Part shown: positions 17,503 through 25,414 of the stretch, in pieces | Numbering within the stretch: position 1 is the first letter of the stretch | How the letters are laid out: each line of letters begins with the position of its first letter | Assembly: GCA_013138735.1 (NCBI GenBank) | Contig: WTCE01000117.1 | Location: forward strand, 38,746 to 102,745 | Direction: 5' to 3' | Length of the DNA: 64,000 nt | From: Crocinitomix sp. | GTDB lineage: Bacteria > Bacteroidota > Bacteroidia > Flavobacteriales_D > Crocinitomicaceae | Program-made: the position numbers and the translations under genes | The notes under the pieces: generated by a model | What the model was told of the DNA's origin: nothing | Databases searched by the model: none | The model's input: the letters and a program-made list of their open reading frames with translations, nothing else

Positions 17503-17976
17503 CTACTGATTAGAAATCTCTTTGATTTTACCGTGTAACTTTCTAATTGTATCGTTGTTAAGACCAAGGAAATTGCTCTTGATTTCAGCCACATTTTGAT
17601 CAGCATCAAAAATAACTAGCTGAAGCTTTTTTAAAAGAAGATTTCTCATAAGAAAACTATTTCTTCCATCCCCAAAAATTAACTCAGATTTTAAGTCTGT
17701 GAGCTTGATTTTAATAATTTTGGTTGTAGAAATGGAGACCTTACTAATTTGAATTATTCCTTGAGAAGCATCAATATTAATCTCATTTATTTTTGAACCT
17801 CTTAATCCAGTTAAAATAAGTGCTGCACCTAACATTGGGCCAGCAAATGTCCAAATGTTTGGGTAGATATCATTATTAAAAAGATGTATCATATAGGACA
17901 GTATGACTGATCCGCATATTAGTTCAAGCAAAAAGAGTGCTTTGACAGGAAAGATATGTTTGTAAATAGTTTTCAT
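17503..17976 (-). CDS. Hypothetical membrane protein
   Basis: 157 residues with two N-terminal TM segments (about 10-32 and 40-58), then a beta-rich soluble domain (NEINIDASQGIIQISKVSISTT, LTDLKSELIFGDGR) that resembles PH-like domains of small bacterial membrane proteins. The C-terminus ends KLHGKIKEISNQ. Family not certain. It is upstream of, and reads away from, a 169-base gap after the YbaB gene, which holds only AT-rich noise. It is 47 bases downstream of the DUF2752 gene on the same strand. Confidence 0.6.
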   Translation of the reverse strand: MKTIYKHIFPVKALFLLELICGSVILSYMIHLFNNDIYPNIWTFAGPMLGAALILTGLRGSKINEINIDASQGIIQISKVSISTTKIIKIKLTDLKSELIFGDGRNSFLMRNLLLKKLQLVIFDADQNVAEIKSNFLGLNNDTIRKLHGKIKEISNQ

Positions 17977-18023
17977 TAGTAATTTCTATCCATTTTTCGA
18001 CTAATGCCTCTAGGCGAAACCCT

Positions 18024-18284
18024 CTAAAAAGCTTTCAAACAAAAATTAAGCAAAATCAATCCTGCCGACAAAGAAAAAAGTCCAACAATAAGCATTGCTC
18101 CTTTGCGAAATTTAAATCGTAAATGCAATACCGTAAATAACAGCGTTGCGATTAGCGGAATTGTTGCGGGGAAAAGTTGAATACTCCCCCATAAATCACC
18201 ATGGAAAAGTAAATCTACTGAACGTTGAAAACCACAGCCCGGACATTCAACTCCTAGTGTAGATTTCCAATGACATTCGAACAT
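18024..18284 (-). CDS. DUF2752 membrane protein
   Basis: 86 residues. The signature CPGCGFQRSVDLLFHGDLWGS (near residues 14-34) with the paired cysteines followed by Arg and Ser is diagnostic of DUF2752, and two TM helices follow (about 37-56, 65-84). The family is widespread in Bacteroidota and Actinobacteria with no established role. It starts 3 bases after the CCC-motif gene stop, so the two are co-translated. Confidence 0.9.
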   Translation of the reverse strand: MFECHWKSTLGVECPGCGFQRSVDLLFHGDLWGSIQLFPATIPLIATLLFTVLHLRFKFRKGAMLIVGLFSLSAGLILLNFCLKAF

Positions 18285-18287
18285 AAA

Positions 18288-18641
18288 TTAATAACGGTAG
18301 TTGAATCCGTTACCTGTGCCAAGTATCACTAATATAAATAGAAGATAAATCAGGAATAAAGCAGAAAGAGATAAGCCAATAATTGCGCAAATTTTACCTG
18401 CGTTAGAATTAGCATAAGATGCTTGATATTTTGACGGATTAGAATCATATAAAGCCTTATCCGATTTATGCAGTGAAAGTGCAATTACTCCTAAAATTAT
18501 ACCAGGTACGCCGTATAACCAGCACGTCACAATTGAAAGTATTCCTAATACCAGTACAGCTGTAGCATTTGGTAATGCCTGTGGGTAGTTGTCGCCTGAA
18601 TCAGTCGTGCGAAAATCATCAATTTCTTCCAAATTGCTCAT
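18288..18641 (-). CDS. CCC-motif-type membrane protein
   Basis: 117 residues. A polar start (MSNLEEIDDFRTTDSGDNYPQ) is followed by the typical LPNATAVLVLGILSIVTCW with YGVPGIILGVIALSL (two TMs, about 26-60), then a linker with KYQASYANSNAGKICAIIG and a last TM (about 85-110). This matches the flavobacterial CCC-motif family that precedes DUF2752, but the three-cysteine motif is reduced to a single Cys (TCWLYG). The pair is likely a membrane unit of unknown function. Confidence 0.82.
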   Translation of the reverse strand: MSNLEEIDDFRTTDSGDNYPQALPNATAVLVLGILSIVTCWLYGVPGIILGVIALSLHKSDKALYDSNPSKYQASYANSNAGKICAIIGLSLSALFLIYLLFILVILGTGNGFNYRY

Positions 18642-18743
18642 AGTTTTGTGTTAAAGTTAAGTTATTCAAGCCTTAATAATAAGGGGGCTAAAATGGCTTA
18701 TGATATAGCCGTAAATGTACTGATTTTTAATTATTTTTGATCA

Positions 18744-19517
18744 ATGGACATCATTTTATTAATAATTGTCTCTTTTGGGGCAAGTTGGTTGACATTTTTT
18801 TGCGGATTTGGTCTTGGTACCATGTTGACTCCTGTTTTCTATTTAATGTTTAAAGACGTGACTTTGGCCATTGCCGCAACTGCTATTGTCCATTTTTTAA
18901 ATAACGTTTTCAAATTTTTATTGATGAAACGCAGTGTAAATTGGAACGTAGCCATTCCTTTTGGTTTGGCAGCAATTCCCGCAGCTTTTATAGGTGCTTT
19001 CCTGGCAACTAAAATTGATAACCAAATCATTCATGAGTATGTGCTAGGTGGTCGTGACATGCAGATTGATCTTTTGAATTTTGTGTTTGGACTGATATTA
19101 ATTGGCTTTGCTTTGATCGAACTCATTCCGGCGTGGAGCATTGCCTTTTCAAAAAAAAGTTTGTGGTTGGGTGGATTAATAAGTGGTTTTTTCGGTGGAC
19201 TTTCAGGTCATCAGGGAGCATTACGAACTGCTTTTTTGATTAAATTCAATTTGAAGAAAGAAGTGTTTATTGCAACCGGAATAATGGTGGCTTTAGTAAT
19301 TGACGTGGTACGTACCTCAGTTTATGCAACCAGTTTTGATTATGGCGCAATTAGTGAAAGTTGGTTGCTGATCTTAGCCTCATTAATTGCGGCTTTAGTA
19401 GGAGCGATAACAGGAAAGGTGTTTTTGAAAAAAATTAAGTTGGAAATGCTCAATTTGGTGGTGGCAATTGCCATGCTGGTTTTTGGTGTTACTTTAGCGG
19501 GTGGAATATTGAATTAA
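18744..19517 (+). CDS. TauE/SafE family sulfite/anion exporter-type permease
   Basis: 257 residues with about eight hydrophobic helices in two inverted halves. The first half opens with the family pattern FGASWLTFFCGFGLGTMLTP, and the second with GGLISGFFGGLSGHQGALRTAFLI, the paired Gly/Pro-rich re-entrant motifs of TauE/SafE. Substrates in the family are organosulfonates, sulfite or related anions, so the specific cargo here is unknown. Its stop is followed after one base by the folate cyclo-ligase start, so the two are co-transcribed. Confidence 0.9.
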   Translation: MDIILLIIVSFGASWLTFFCGFGLGTMLTPVFYLMFKDVTLAIAATAIVHFLNNVFKFLLMKRSVNWNVAIPFGLAAIPAAFIGAFLATKIDNQIIHEYVLGGRDMQIDLLNFVFGLILIGFALIELIPAWSIAFSKKSLWLGGLISGFFGGLSGHQGALRTAFLIKFNLKKEVFIATGIMVALVIDVVRTSVYATSFDYGAISESWLLILASLIAALVGAITGKVFLKKIKLEMLNLVVAIAMLVFGVTLAGGILN

Positions 19518-19518
19518 A

Positions 19519-20070
19519 ATGACGAAGAAAGAAGTTAGAGAAAAATATAAGCAGTTAAGAAAAGCACTTTCAGCAAATGAATTGGCCGAGCAATCATTGG
19601 CAATTTTTGAGTTGACTAAAAGTGGTTTTGAATTAGAAGGAAAGAACATCAGCGTTTTTTTACCAATTGAACGATTTTTAGAAATTAATACTTGGCATTT
19701 TCTAAGAAAAATTAAGGCAGATTTTTATTTGCCCGTTATTAAGGGGGCGGATGAATTGGTGCATATAAAATATGAAAATCCGAGTCAAATTGAAACAACA
19801 AGTTGGGGCATTCCAGAACCAACTTATGGCGAAACAATCGCGCCTAAAGAATTAGATCTTGTTTTAGTACCACTTTTAGCAATTGATAAAAAAGGCTATC
19901 GGGTTGGCTATGGCAAAGGTTTTTATGATCAGTTTTTGGCAAATTGTACGGAAAATTGCCAGTTTATTGGTTTGAGTTATTTTGATCCAATTGAAAAAAT
20001 TGATGATTTACATGAAGCAGATATCCCGCTTCACTTTTGTGTAACACCCGAAGGAATTGAGGCATTTTAA
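19519..20070 (+). CDS. 5-formyltetrahydrofolate cyclo-ligase
   Basis: A 183-residue ATP-dependent enzyme converting 5-formyl-THF to 5,10-methenyl-THF. The N-terminus has the basic MTKKEVREKYKQLRKALS, a middle FLPIERFLEINTW, and the C-terminal phosphate/Mg site DKKGYRVGYGKGFYDQFL. Size fits the family (about 180-200). It is translationally close to the TauE/SafE gene upstream; I see no functional link between them. Confidence 0.94.
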   Translation: MTKKEVREKYKQLRKALSANELAEQSLAIFELTKSGFELEGKNISVFLPIERFLEINTWHFLRKIKADFYLPVIKGADELVHIKYENPSQIETTSWGIPEPTYGETIAPKELDLVLVPLLAIDKKGYRVGYGKGFYDQFLANCTENCQFIGLSYFDPIEKIDDLHEADIPLHFCVTPEGIEAF

Positions 20071-20190
20071 ATTCAAAATGCCGACGCAGCAAAGAAAAAT
20101 TTATTAATTGACTTTATTTTTCTTTCTTTAGAAAATCCAAGTGTGCGTTTATATCGTATTTAAATGGATGCTCAGTCTCTTAATGCGATT

Positions 20191-20221
20191 TTGTTTCTTG
20201 GACTGATTATTGTTATCTTTC
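20191..20221 (+). promoter_or_regulatory. Candidate promoter of the arsenosugar-type operon
   Basis: TTG at 20191-20193, a 20-base spacer, then TATCTTTC at 20214-20221 (one mismatch to TAnnTTTG). It lies 76 bases before the DUF547 start in the 226-base gap after the cyclo-ligase. Confidence 0.45.
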
Positions 20222-20296
20222 GGGAAAGAGAAAAATAAAATATAATGCTGTAAGTAATTGCAGTTTAACGCGACAACCCTTAATAACAAATTAAAT

Positions 20297-21013
20297 ATGA
20301 AAAATATATTATTATTCGGACTTCTTATCGTCTCAGGAATGACATTCGCATCTGATCAACCCGATCATAGTATTTTCGATCGGTTTTTGCAAAAATATGT
20401 CAGTTCTTCAGGCAAGGTAAACTATAAGGGAATGAAAACCCAAATGGATTCCTTAGATGCTTATATCACAGAATTAAGAGGGACGTTTCCATCTAGCGAT
20501 TGGAGTAGAAATGCTAAAAAGGCCTATTATGTAAATGGGTATAATGCCTATACTTTAAAACTTGTATTAGTCAAATATCCACTAAATTCGGTGAAAGATG
20601 CTTCTTTTAGTGGAAAGGATATTTGGTCTGTCAAATTGGTCAAATTAGGTGCTAAGACATTTACTTTGGCACATGTAGAAAATGAGATTTTAAGAAAAAT
20701 GAAGGATGCAAGAATTCACTTTGCAATTAATTGCGCCTCTTATTCTTGTCCTAGAATTTGGAATCATGCTTTTACGGAATCAAACATCAGTTCAAGAATG
20801 ACAAAGTTGACAAAGGAGTATATTAATAATCCAAAACATAATATTATTACTGAAAAGAAAATTAAAATCTCAAAAATTTTCGATTGGTATTCAACTGACT
20901 TTGTAAAAGACGATCAAACATTAATTCAATATTTAAACAAGTATTCTAAAGTTCAAATCAGTTCAACAGCAAAAGTTGAATACCTTCCATACAATTGGTC
21001 ATTAAATGAGTAA
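20297..21013 (+). CDS. DUF547 domain exported protein
   Basis: 238 residues from ATG at 20297, preferred over a TTG 13 codons upstream because it starts a clean signal peptide (MKNILLFGLLIVSGMTFA). DUF547 features follow: VNYKGMKTQMDSLDAYI, YYVNGYNAYTLKLV, IWSVKLVKLGAKTFTLAHVENEILR and the core RIHFAINCASYSCPRIW. DUF547 belongs to the papain/transglutaminase-like clan, and the Cys-Ser-Cys region may be its reactive centre. It overlaps arsS by 8 bases. DUF547 genes recur beside arsS in arsenosugar loci. The reaction is unknown. Confidence 0.9.
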   Translation: MKNILLFGLLIVSGMTFASDQPDHSIFDRFLQKYVSSSGKVNYKGMKTQMDSLDAYITELRGTFPSSDWSRNAKKAYYVNGYNAYTLKLVLVKYPLNSVKDASFSGKDIWSVKLVKLGAKTFTLAHVENEILRKMKDARIHFAINCASYSCPRIWNHAFTESNISSRMTKLTKEYINNPKHNIITEKKIKISKIFDWYSTDFVKDDQTLIQYLNKYSKVQISSTAKVEYLPYNWSLNE

Positions 21014-22037
21014 TATAACACTACCAAAACGTTTGAGCGTAAGAGCACAAATCGATTTATTAAATCAATCGGCAAGCACGGGTACATCTTTTGTTGCAAA
21101 AATGAAGGACTGTGATGCGTTTCCACTAAAGCCTAAGGGCTTGGAGATTATGCAAATTAACGTAGGTTATATGTGTAATATGGAGTGCACACATTGCCAT
21201 GTTGATTCTTCTCCAAGAAGAAAAGAGATTACGCCAAAAAATATTTTAGAAAAGTGTTTAGAAGTGATTGATGCCAACCCCACTATTAAAACAGTGGATT
21301 TAACGGGTGGTGCTCCTGAAATGAATCCAGATTTCAAATGGTTAATTGAAGAATTAGCGAAACGCAATTTGGAAACAATCATCAGAAGTAATTTGACAAT
21401 ATTGGTAGAAGGGAAGTTTAAAACATATCCTGCATTTTTGGCAAAACATAAAGTAACGATCATTTCGTCACTGCCTTGTTATACGGAAGAAAACACAGAT
21501 GCTCAGCGCGGAGATGGAACATTTAATCGATCTATCCAAGCCTTGAAAATATTGAACGGTTTAGGATATGGAAGACAAGATGACCTTCCTTTGCACCTAG
21601 TTTACAATCCGGGTGGAGCATTTATTGCACCAAGTCAAGCCAAGCTTGAAGATGATTATAAAAGAGAATTAGGAAAACGATTTGATATTGATTTCCACAA
21701 TTTATATACGATCACGAATTTACCTGTAAGTCGTTTTTTAGAATATTTAGAAGGAGAAGGAAAATTAAACGAATACATTGAAGTATTGGCGAATAGCTTT
21801 AATCCATTTGCAGCCAAAGAAGTAATGTGTACCAATACATTGTCTGTTGATTGGAATGGAAATTTATTTGATTGTGATTTTAATCAAATTTTAAAGATGC
21901 CTGTAGCCGTTAAAAATTCTAGAAATATTATGGATTTTAACGCAGAGGAATTGGCGAGTCGCGATATTGTTTTCAACCAGCATTGTTTTGGTTGCACGGC
22001 CGGTGAAGGTTCAAGCTGCCAAGGGTCATTGACATAA
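21006..22037 (+). CDS. arsS: Arsenosugar biosynthesis radical SAM protein ArsS
   Basis: A 343-residue radical SAM enzyme. The 4Fe-4S motif is CNMECTHC (Cys57, Cys61, Cys64), followed by HVDSSPRRKE and the SAM-binding GG-type TVDLTGGAPEMNP. The C-terminal domain (DUF3641) carries extra cysteines (EVMCTNTLSVDWNG, DCDFNQ, FNQHCFGCTAGEGSSC) that probably bind an auxiliary cluster. ArsS is proposed to transfer the 5'-deoxyadenosyl group to dimethylarsenite, giving the arsenosugar precursor. It is the second gene of a four-gene operon with overlapping ends. Confidence 0.93.
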   Translation: MSNITLPKRLSVRAQIDLLNQSASTGTSFVAKMKDCDAFPLKPKGLEIMQINVGYMCNMECTHCHVDSSPRRKEITPKNILEKCLEVIDANPTIKTVDLTGGAPEMNPDFKWLIEELAKRNLETIIRSNLTILVEGKFKTYPAFLAKHKVTIISSLPCYTEENTDAQRGDGTFNRSIQALKILNGLGYGRQDDLPLHLVYNPGGAFIAPSQAKLEDDYKRELGKRFDIDFHNLYTITNLPVSRFLEYLEGEGKLNEYIEVLANSFNPFAAKEVMCTNTLSVDWNGNLFDCDFNQILKMPVAVKNSRNIMDFNAEELASRDIVFNQHCFGCTAGEGSSCQGSLT

Positions 22038-22043
22038 ATAGGA

Positions 22044-22547
22044 ATGAAAATTTTAGGTGTATTTGGTTTACTTTTGCTGGTATCTGTTTCCTTTTCACAA
22101 GGGAAAACACAGATGGAGTATGACCAGATGTTGAATGAGGAATATGATAAATCCGTTCCTTTTATTCAACCTAAAGAACTCTATAAAAAAATTTTGAACG
22201 GGCAAAAAATGTATTTGCTTGATACACGAGAGGGCAGGGAATATCAAATTTCGGCGATCAAAGGAGCCATTCATGTTGGGTTTTTGTTTTTTTCAAAAAG
22301 GAAAATTGAAGCCGTTAACAAGGCTGATTTAGTCATTGTTTATTGCACCATTGGAGCACGAAGTGAAACAATTGGCGCACGTTTAATGAAGCATGGTTTC
22401 GGAAATGTGTACAATTTATACGGAGGCATTATTCAATGGGTAAATGAAGGCTTACCCGTTTATCACAACAATCAAAAAACAGAAGAGGTACATGTTTACT
22501 CCAAAAAGTGGGGACAGTGGCTCAATAAAGGAAAAGCACAGTATTAA
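22044..22547 (+). CDS. Exported rhodanese-like protein
   Basis: 167 residues with a signal peptide (about 1-19, ends VSFS-Q). A single rhodanese domain spans about 42-145: YLLDTREGREYQISAIKGA, the active-site loop VYCTIGARSE with Cys101 as expected persulfide carrier, then NLYGGIIQWVNEGLPVY. A periplasmic rhodanese is a recurring member of arsS clusters; its precise role is unknown (a sulfur- or arsenic-related transfer is inference). Its TAA overlaps the next ATG by one base. Confidence 0.9.
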   Translation: MKILGVFGLLLLVSVSFSQGKTQMEYDQMLNEEYDKSVPFIQPKELYKKILNGQKMYLLDTREGREYQISAIKGAIHVGFLFFSKRKIEAVNKADLVIVYCTIGARSETIGARLMKHGFGNVYNLYGGIIQWVNEGLPVYHNNQKTEEVHVYSKKWGQWLNKGKAQY

Positions 22548-23179
22548 TGCAGAAAAATTTATTAATCGTATTCGCTAAAAACAAGATTTTTGGTAAAGTT
22601 AAAACTAGATTGGCAAAAACAATTGGTGATCAAGCTGCATTCGAAGTTTACGAAACCTTGTTTCATATTACAGAACGCGAGAGCTGTGCTGTTCGAAATG
22701 CGGATGTTGAAGTGCATTATTCGCATCATATCGATCAGGAGTCATGGGTAGCTTGCTTAAAGTATATTCAAGTTGGAGAAACATTGGGCGACCGCATGAA
22801 GAATGCTTTTTTAGCAGGTTTTAAAGCAGGATATCATAATATCATTGGTATTGGTGCCGATTTGCCTGAAATTAGACATGAAATCATTGAGCAAGGATTT
22901 GAAGCCTTGACACAAAACGATTTTGTTTTTGGACCAGCAGAGGATGGCGGATATTATATGGTAGGTATGTCTAAGTCTGAGGGGAAGTATATTTTTGAAA
23001 ATAAACCTTGGAGCACAAGTGAACTTATGGATATCACAAAGGCAGAGATTGCAAAAAAAGGTGATTCAGCTCAACTTTTCGAAGTGCTAAATGATATTGA
23101 CACCATTGAGGATTTGGAGAAGTCAGAAATCGGTGAGAAATTTAATTCCTTTGTTTTAAAAGGCAAAACTAATAAATAG
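22547..23179 (+). CDS. TIGR04282 arsenosugar biosynthesis-type glycosyltransferase (DUF2064)
   Basis: A 210-residue GT-A-fold nucleotide transferase. The start LLIVFAKNKIFGKVKTRLAK is the nucleotide-binding loop of the DUF2064/TIGR04282 family. GERM-like (GETLGDRMKNAF), IGADLPEIRHE and FGPAEDGGYYMVGM are the other signature blocks. In arsenosugar clusters it is proposed to add or process the sugar moiety. It ends the operon, and its last 11 bases overlap the convergent beta-helix gene. Confidence 0.92.
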   Translation: MQKNLLIVFAKNKIFGKVKTRLAKTIGDQAAFEVYETLFHITERESCAVRNADVEVHYSHHIDQESWVACLKYIQVGETLGDRMKNAFLAGFKAGYHNIIGIGADLPEIRHEIIEQGFEALTQNDFVFGPAEDGGYYMVGMSKSEGKYIFENKPWSTSELMDITKAEIAKKGDSAQLFEVLNDIDTIEDLEKSEIGEKFNSFVLKGKTNK

Positions 23180-24683
23180 TCACCTTTTTGTAAATAACGG
23201 AATTGGTATTAACCCCCATTCGAATAAGATATATTCCTGCAGGGATTGTTTTAACATCCAATAAGTTTTCAGATTCAAACGTGCGAACCACGCTTCCACT
23301 TAAATTGATCAGTTCAATCGTTTCAATTATGACAGTTGAATGATCATAATCGATTTTAATAAAATCGGTAGCAGGGTTGGGATAGATACTGATATGAATG
23401 TCCTGACCATTCTCTAGCGAAAGTTCAGCAGCATATTCATAGCAACCTATGTCAAAAGCAGGTCCAATAGGTCTAGGGTTACTATCGAGATCATTATCAA
23501 CGACATCTGCTACTAAAGTCGTCCCAGCATCAATACATTGTGAAGCTTCAATTAAATGAAAATTGTCTAATTCAGCCCCAACAAAAATTAAATTCAAGTC
23601 ATCTGCCAATTCAGAGTTTTCGTCAAATCCGAGTGCTTGCCATTCGGTCAAGCTAATAGTAGAACCATCTCCATCATCACTCATTTTATCATTTAGTATA
23701 TTGAAATCGGAACTAAAGCCGTCTGTGTCCTCAAGGGCAATACATCCACGCCATGTATGTTGATTAATTATAATGTTATTATAAATTATTGTGCCAACAT
23801 TGGCTCCATCCTTTACAAGAATGCCCCATCTTCCGTCTTCGGGAACTATAATTGTATTATTGAAAATTTTTGCGCCACTCGTTACGATTGCTCCGTCTTG
23901 CTGAAATAAAGCGATTCCTTGACATGAATGATTGTTATAAATTAGATTATTGTAAATAATAGGATTTTCAATACCATCTAGATTTATTCCAGCTGCACCA
24001 TTATTGTCAGACAATGTATTTCCATAAAGGATAGCATCACTAATTATACCATCACCTCCAGCCGATAAATCACCATTCATATGAATCCCTGCGCCGTTAT
24101 TTCCATAACATTCGTTAAAACGAATAATTGGTCGGTCAGAACTATTTGAAACATAAATTCCATGTTCGTCTAATGAGTTTGTGCAGATATTGTGCTCAAT
24201 TAAAATGTCATCTGTAAATCCGGTAAAAATTCCTCGCTCTGCATTGCCATCACAATAACAATTGCGAACTATGCAATTATTGGCTACCACAACTCGAATG
24301 CCGTTGCCAGATCCAAGCATGTCATTAACGGTGAAGCCATCAATGATAATATAATTCGCTTCTTCAACATTGATTCCATCATCTCTAATTGGACCACTAG
24401 AAATTATCACAGCACTTTCTCCTAATGTTTTATATACAATTGGGTTTTCACTCGTTCCGCTCACCTCGCGCAGATCAAATCCAGCATAATCACCATCTTC
24501 AACAAATACAGTATCTCCAGCAGCAACGATAGCCACAGTGAAATGTATTGTTAGGAAGGCATCTACCAGGCTAAGTCCATCATTCTCATTATCACCACTA
24601 TTGGATACATAATAATTAGTTGCCTGAGAATAGTGGCTAAAAGCTAAACCGAGAATAATGAAGCAGGATTTAATGTAATACAT
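23169..24683 (-). CDS. Secreted right-handed beta-helix protein with T9SS sorting domain
   Basis: 504 residues. Signal peptide about 1-21 (ends YSQA), followed by NYYVSNSGDNENDGLS, the usual entry to a pectate-lyase-like beta-helix. Rungs recur through about 80-330 (IIIDGFTVNDMLGSGNGI, GNAERGIFTGF, NNGAAGINLDGIENPIIYNN), then the family end DIGCYEYAAE. The last about 80 residues are a T9SS type A domain (ISIYPNPATDFI, IPAGIYLIRM). The substrate is unknown; such proteins are often polysaccharide lyases or adhesins, but no catalytic residues are evident. Confidence 0.88.
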   Translation of the reverse strand: MYYIKSCFIILGLAFSHYSQATNYYVSNSGDNENDGLSLVDAFLTIHFTVAIVAAGDTVFVEDGDYAGFDLREVSGTSENPIVYKTLGESAVIISSGPIRDDGINVEEANYIIIDGFTVNDMLGSGNGIRVVVANNCIVRNCYCDGNAERGIFTGFTDDILIEHNICTNSLDEHGIYVSNSSDRPIIRFNECYGNNGAGIHMNGDLSAGGDGIISDAILYGNTLSDNNGAAGINLDGIENPIIYNNLIYNNHSCQGIALFQQDGAIVTSGAKIFNNTIIVPEDGRWGILVKDGANVGTIIYNNIIINQHTWRGCIALEDTDGFSSDFNILNDKMSDDGDGSTISLTEWQALGFDENSELADDLNLIFVGAELDNFHLIEASQCIDAGTTLVADVVDNDLDSNPRPIGPAFDIGCYEYAAELSLENGQDIHISIYPNPATDFIKIDYDHSTVIIETIELINLSGSVVRTFESENLLDVKTIPAGIYLIRMGVNTNSVIYKKVTIY

Positions 24684-24698
24684 AGGTTGCGTTTAAGG

Positions 24699-25406
24699 TT
24701 ATGGAAGGAAAGATACAATAGTTTTATTTTTAAAAGGACCTTTTGCTGTTAAAATATCAAGAATTAATTGATTGATTTCCATGGCTCTTGTCAGGCTCAT
24801 CATGTGCGACCCACCTTCAATCAAATGGTCATAGTTCACATTTTTTATGGGTAGAGTATGGTCATTGTCTCCGTGAATATGGATGATATTTTCGGGATAA
24901 TTTGTGCGTTTCCAATTCACAATCATATGTACCGTTCGGCTTAAAAACTTAGGGTCTTTGTCATTGAGCATGGCTTTAAAAATGGCTTTTTCTTTATTCC
25001 GATCCAATTCAACCAAAGGCTGCAAAATTTTGGCGCCAAATTTCACCAAAACTGCAGGAACAAGTTTATAAACTGGGAAATGTTTTTGAAAACGATAGCG
25101 AAATGGCAGTTCACGGCGGTTTTTTGCACTAGAAATTATAATCGTGCATTTAGGTTTTATAAATGCCGTCATTTCAGTTGCCAACATCCCGCCTAATGAC
25201 GCGCCAATTAAAATGAAGGGCTGCGATTGGTCAATTTGTTCAGCCAGTTTTTCGGCATAGGCACGCATGCTGCTATGCTTTACTGGAGTAGAATAGGTAA
25301 TGTGGTTTATGACAAAGCGTTCATCTAACTTAAGCTTGCTAAACAAGCGTTTGTCTGCTCCTTGACCGGGAATGAAATAGAGGTTGATTTTGGGGGGATC
25401 CGTCAA
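24699..25406 (-). CDS. Alpha/beta hydrolase
   Basis: 235 residues, starting with TTG (MTDPPKINLYFIPGQGAD). The nucleophile elbow is GASLGG (Ser70), with IHGDNDHTLP as the Asp/His-bearing strand and EGGSHMMSL carrying the probable catalytic His. Fold and length fit small serine esterases. It lies 8 bases after the PLP enzyme on the same strand, so the pair is likely an operon. The substrate is unknown. Confidence 0.82.
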   Translation of the reverse strand: MTDPPKINLYFIPGQGADKRLFSKLKLDERFVINHITYSTPVKHSSMRAYAEKLAEQIDQSQPFILIGASLGGMLATEMTAFIKPKCTIIISSAKNRRELPFRYRFQKHFPVYKLVPAVLVKFGAKILQPLVELDRNKEKAIFKAMLNDKDPKFLSRTVHMIVNWKRTNYPENIIHIHGDNDHTLPIKNVNYDHLIEGGSHMMSLTRAMEINQLILDILTAKGPFKNKTIVSFLP

Positions 25407-25414
25407 AGTAATGT

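Noticed and set aside
20164..20238. A 24-residue ORF (MDAQSLNAILFLGLIIVIFR...) upstream of the DUF547 gene, resembling a small TM peptide.
   Set aside because: It overlaps the best candidate promoter (TTG/TATCTTTC) of the operon, has no ribosome-binding site of its own, and is short enough to be chance.
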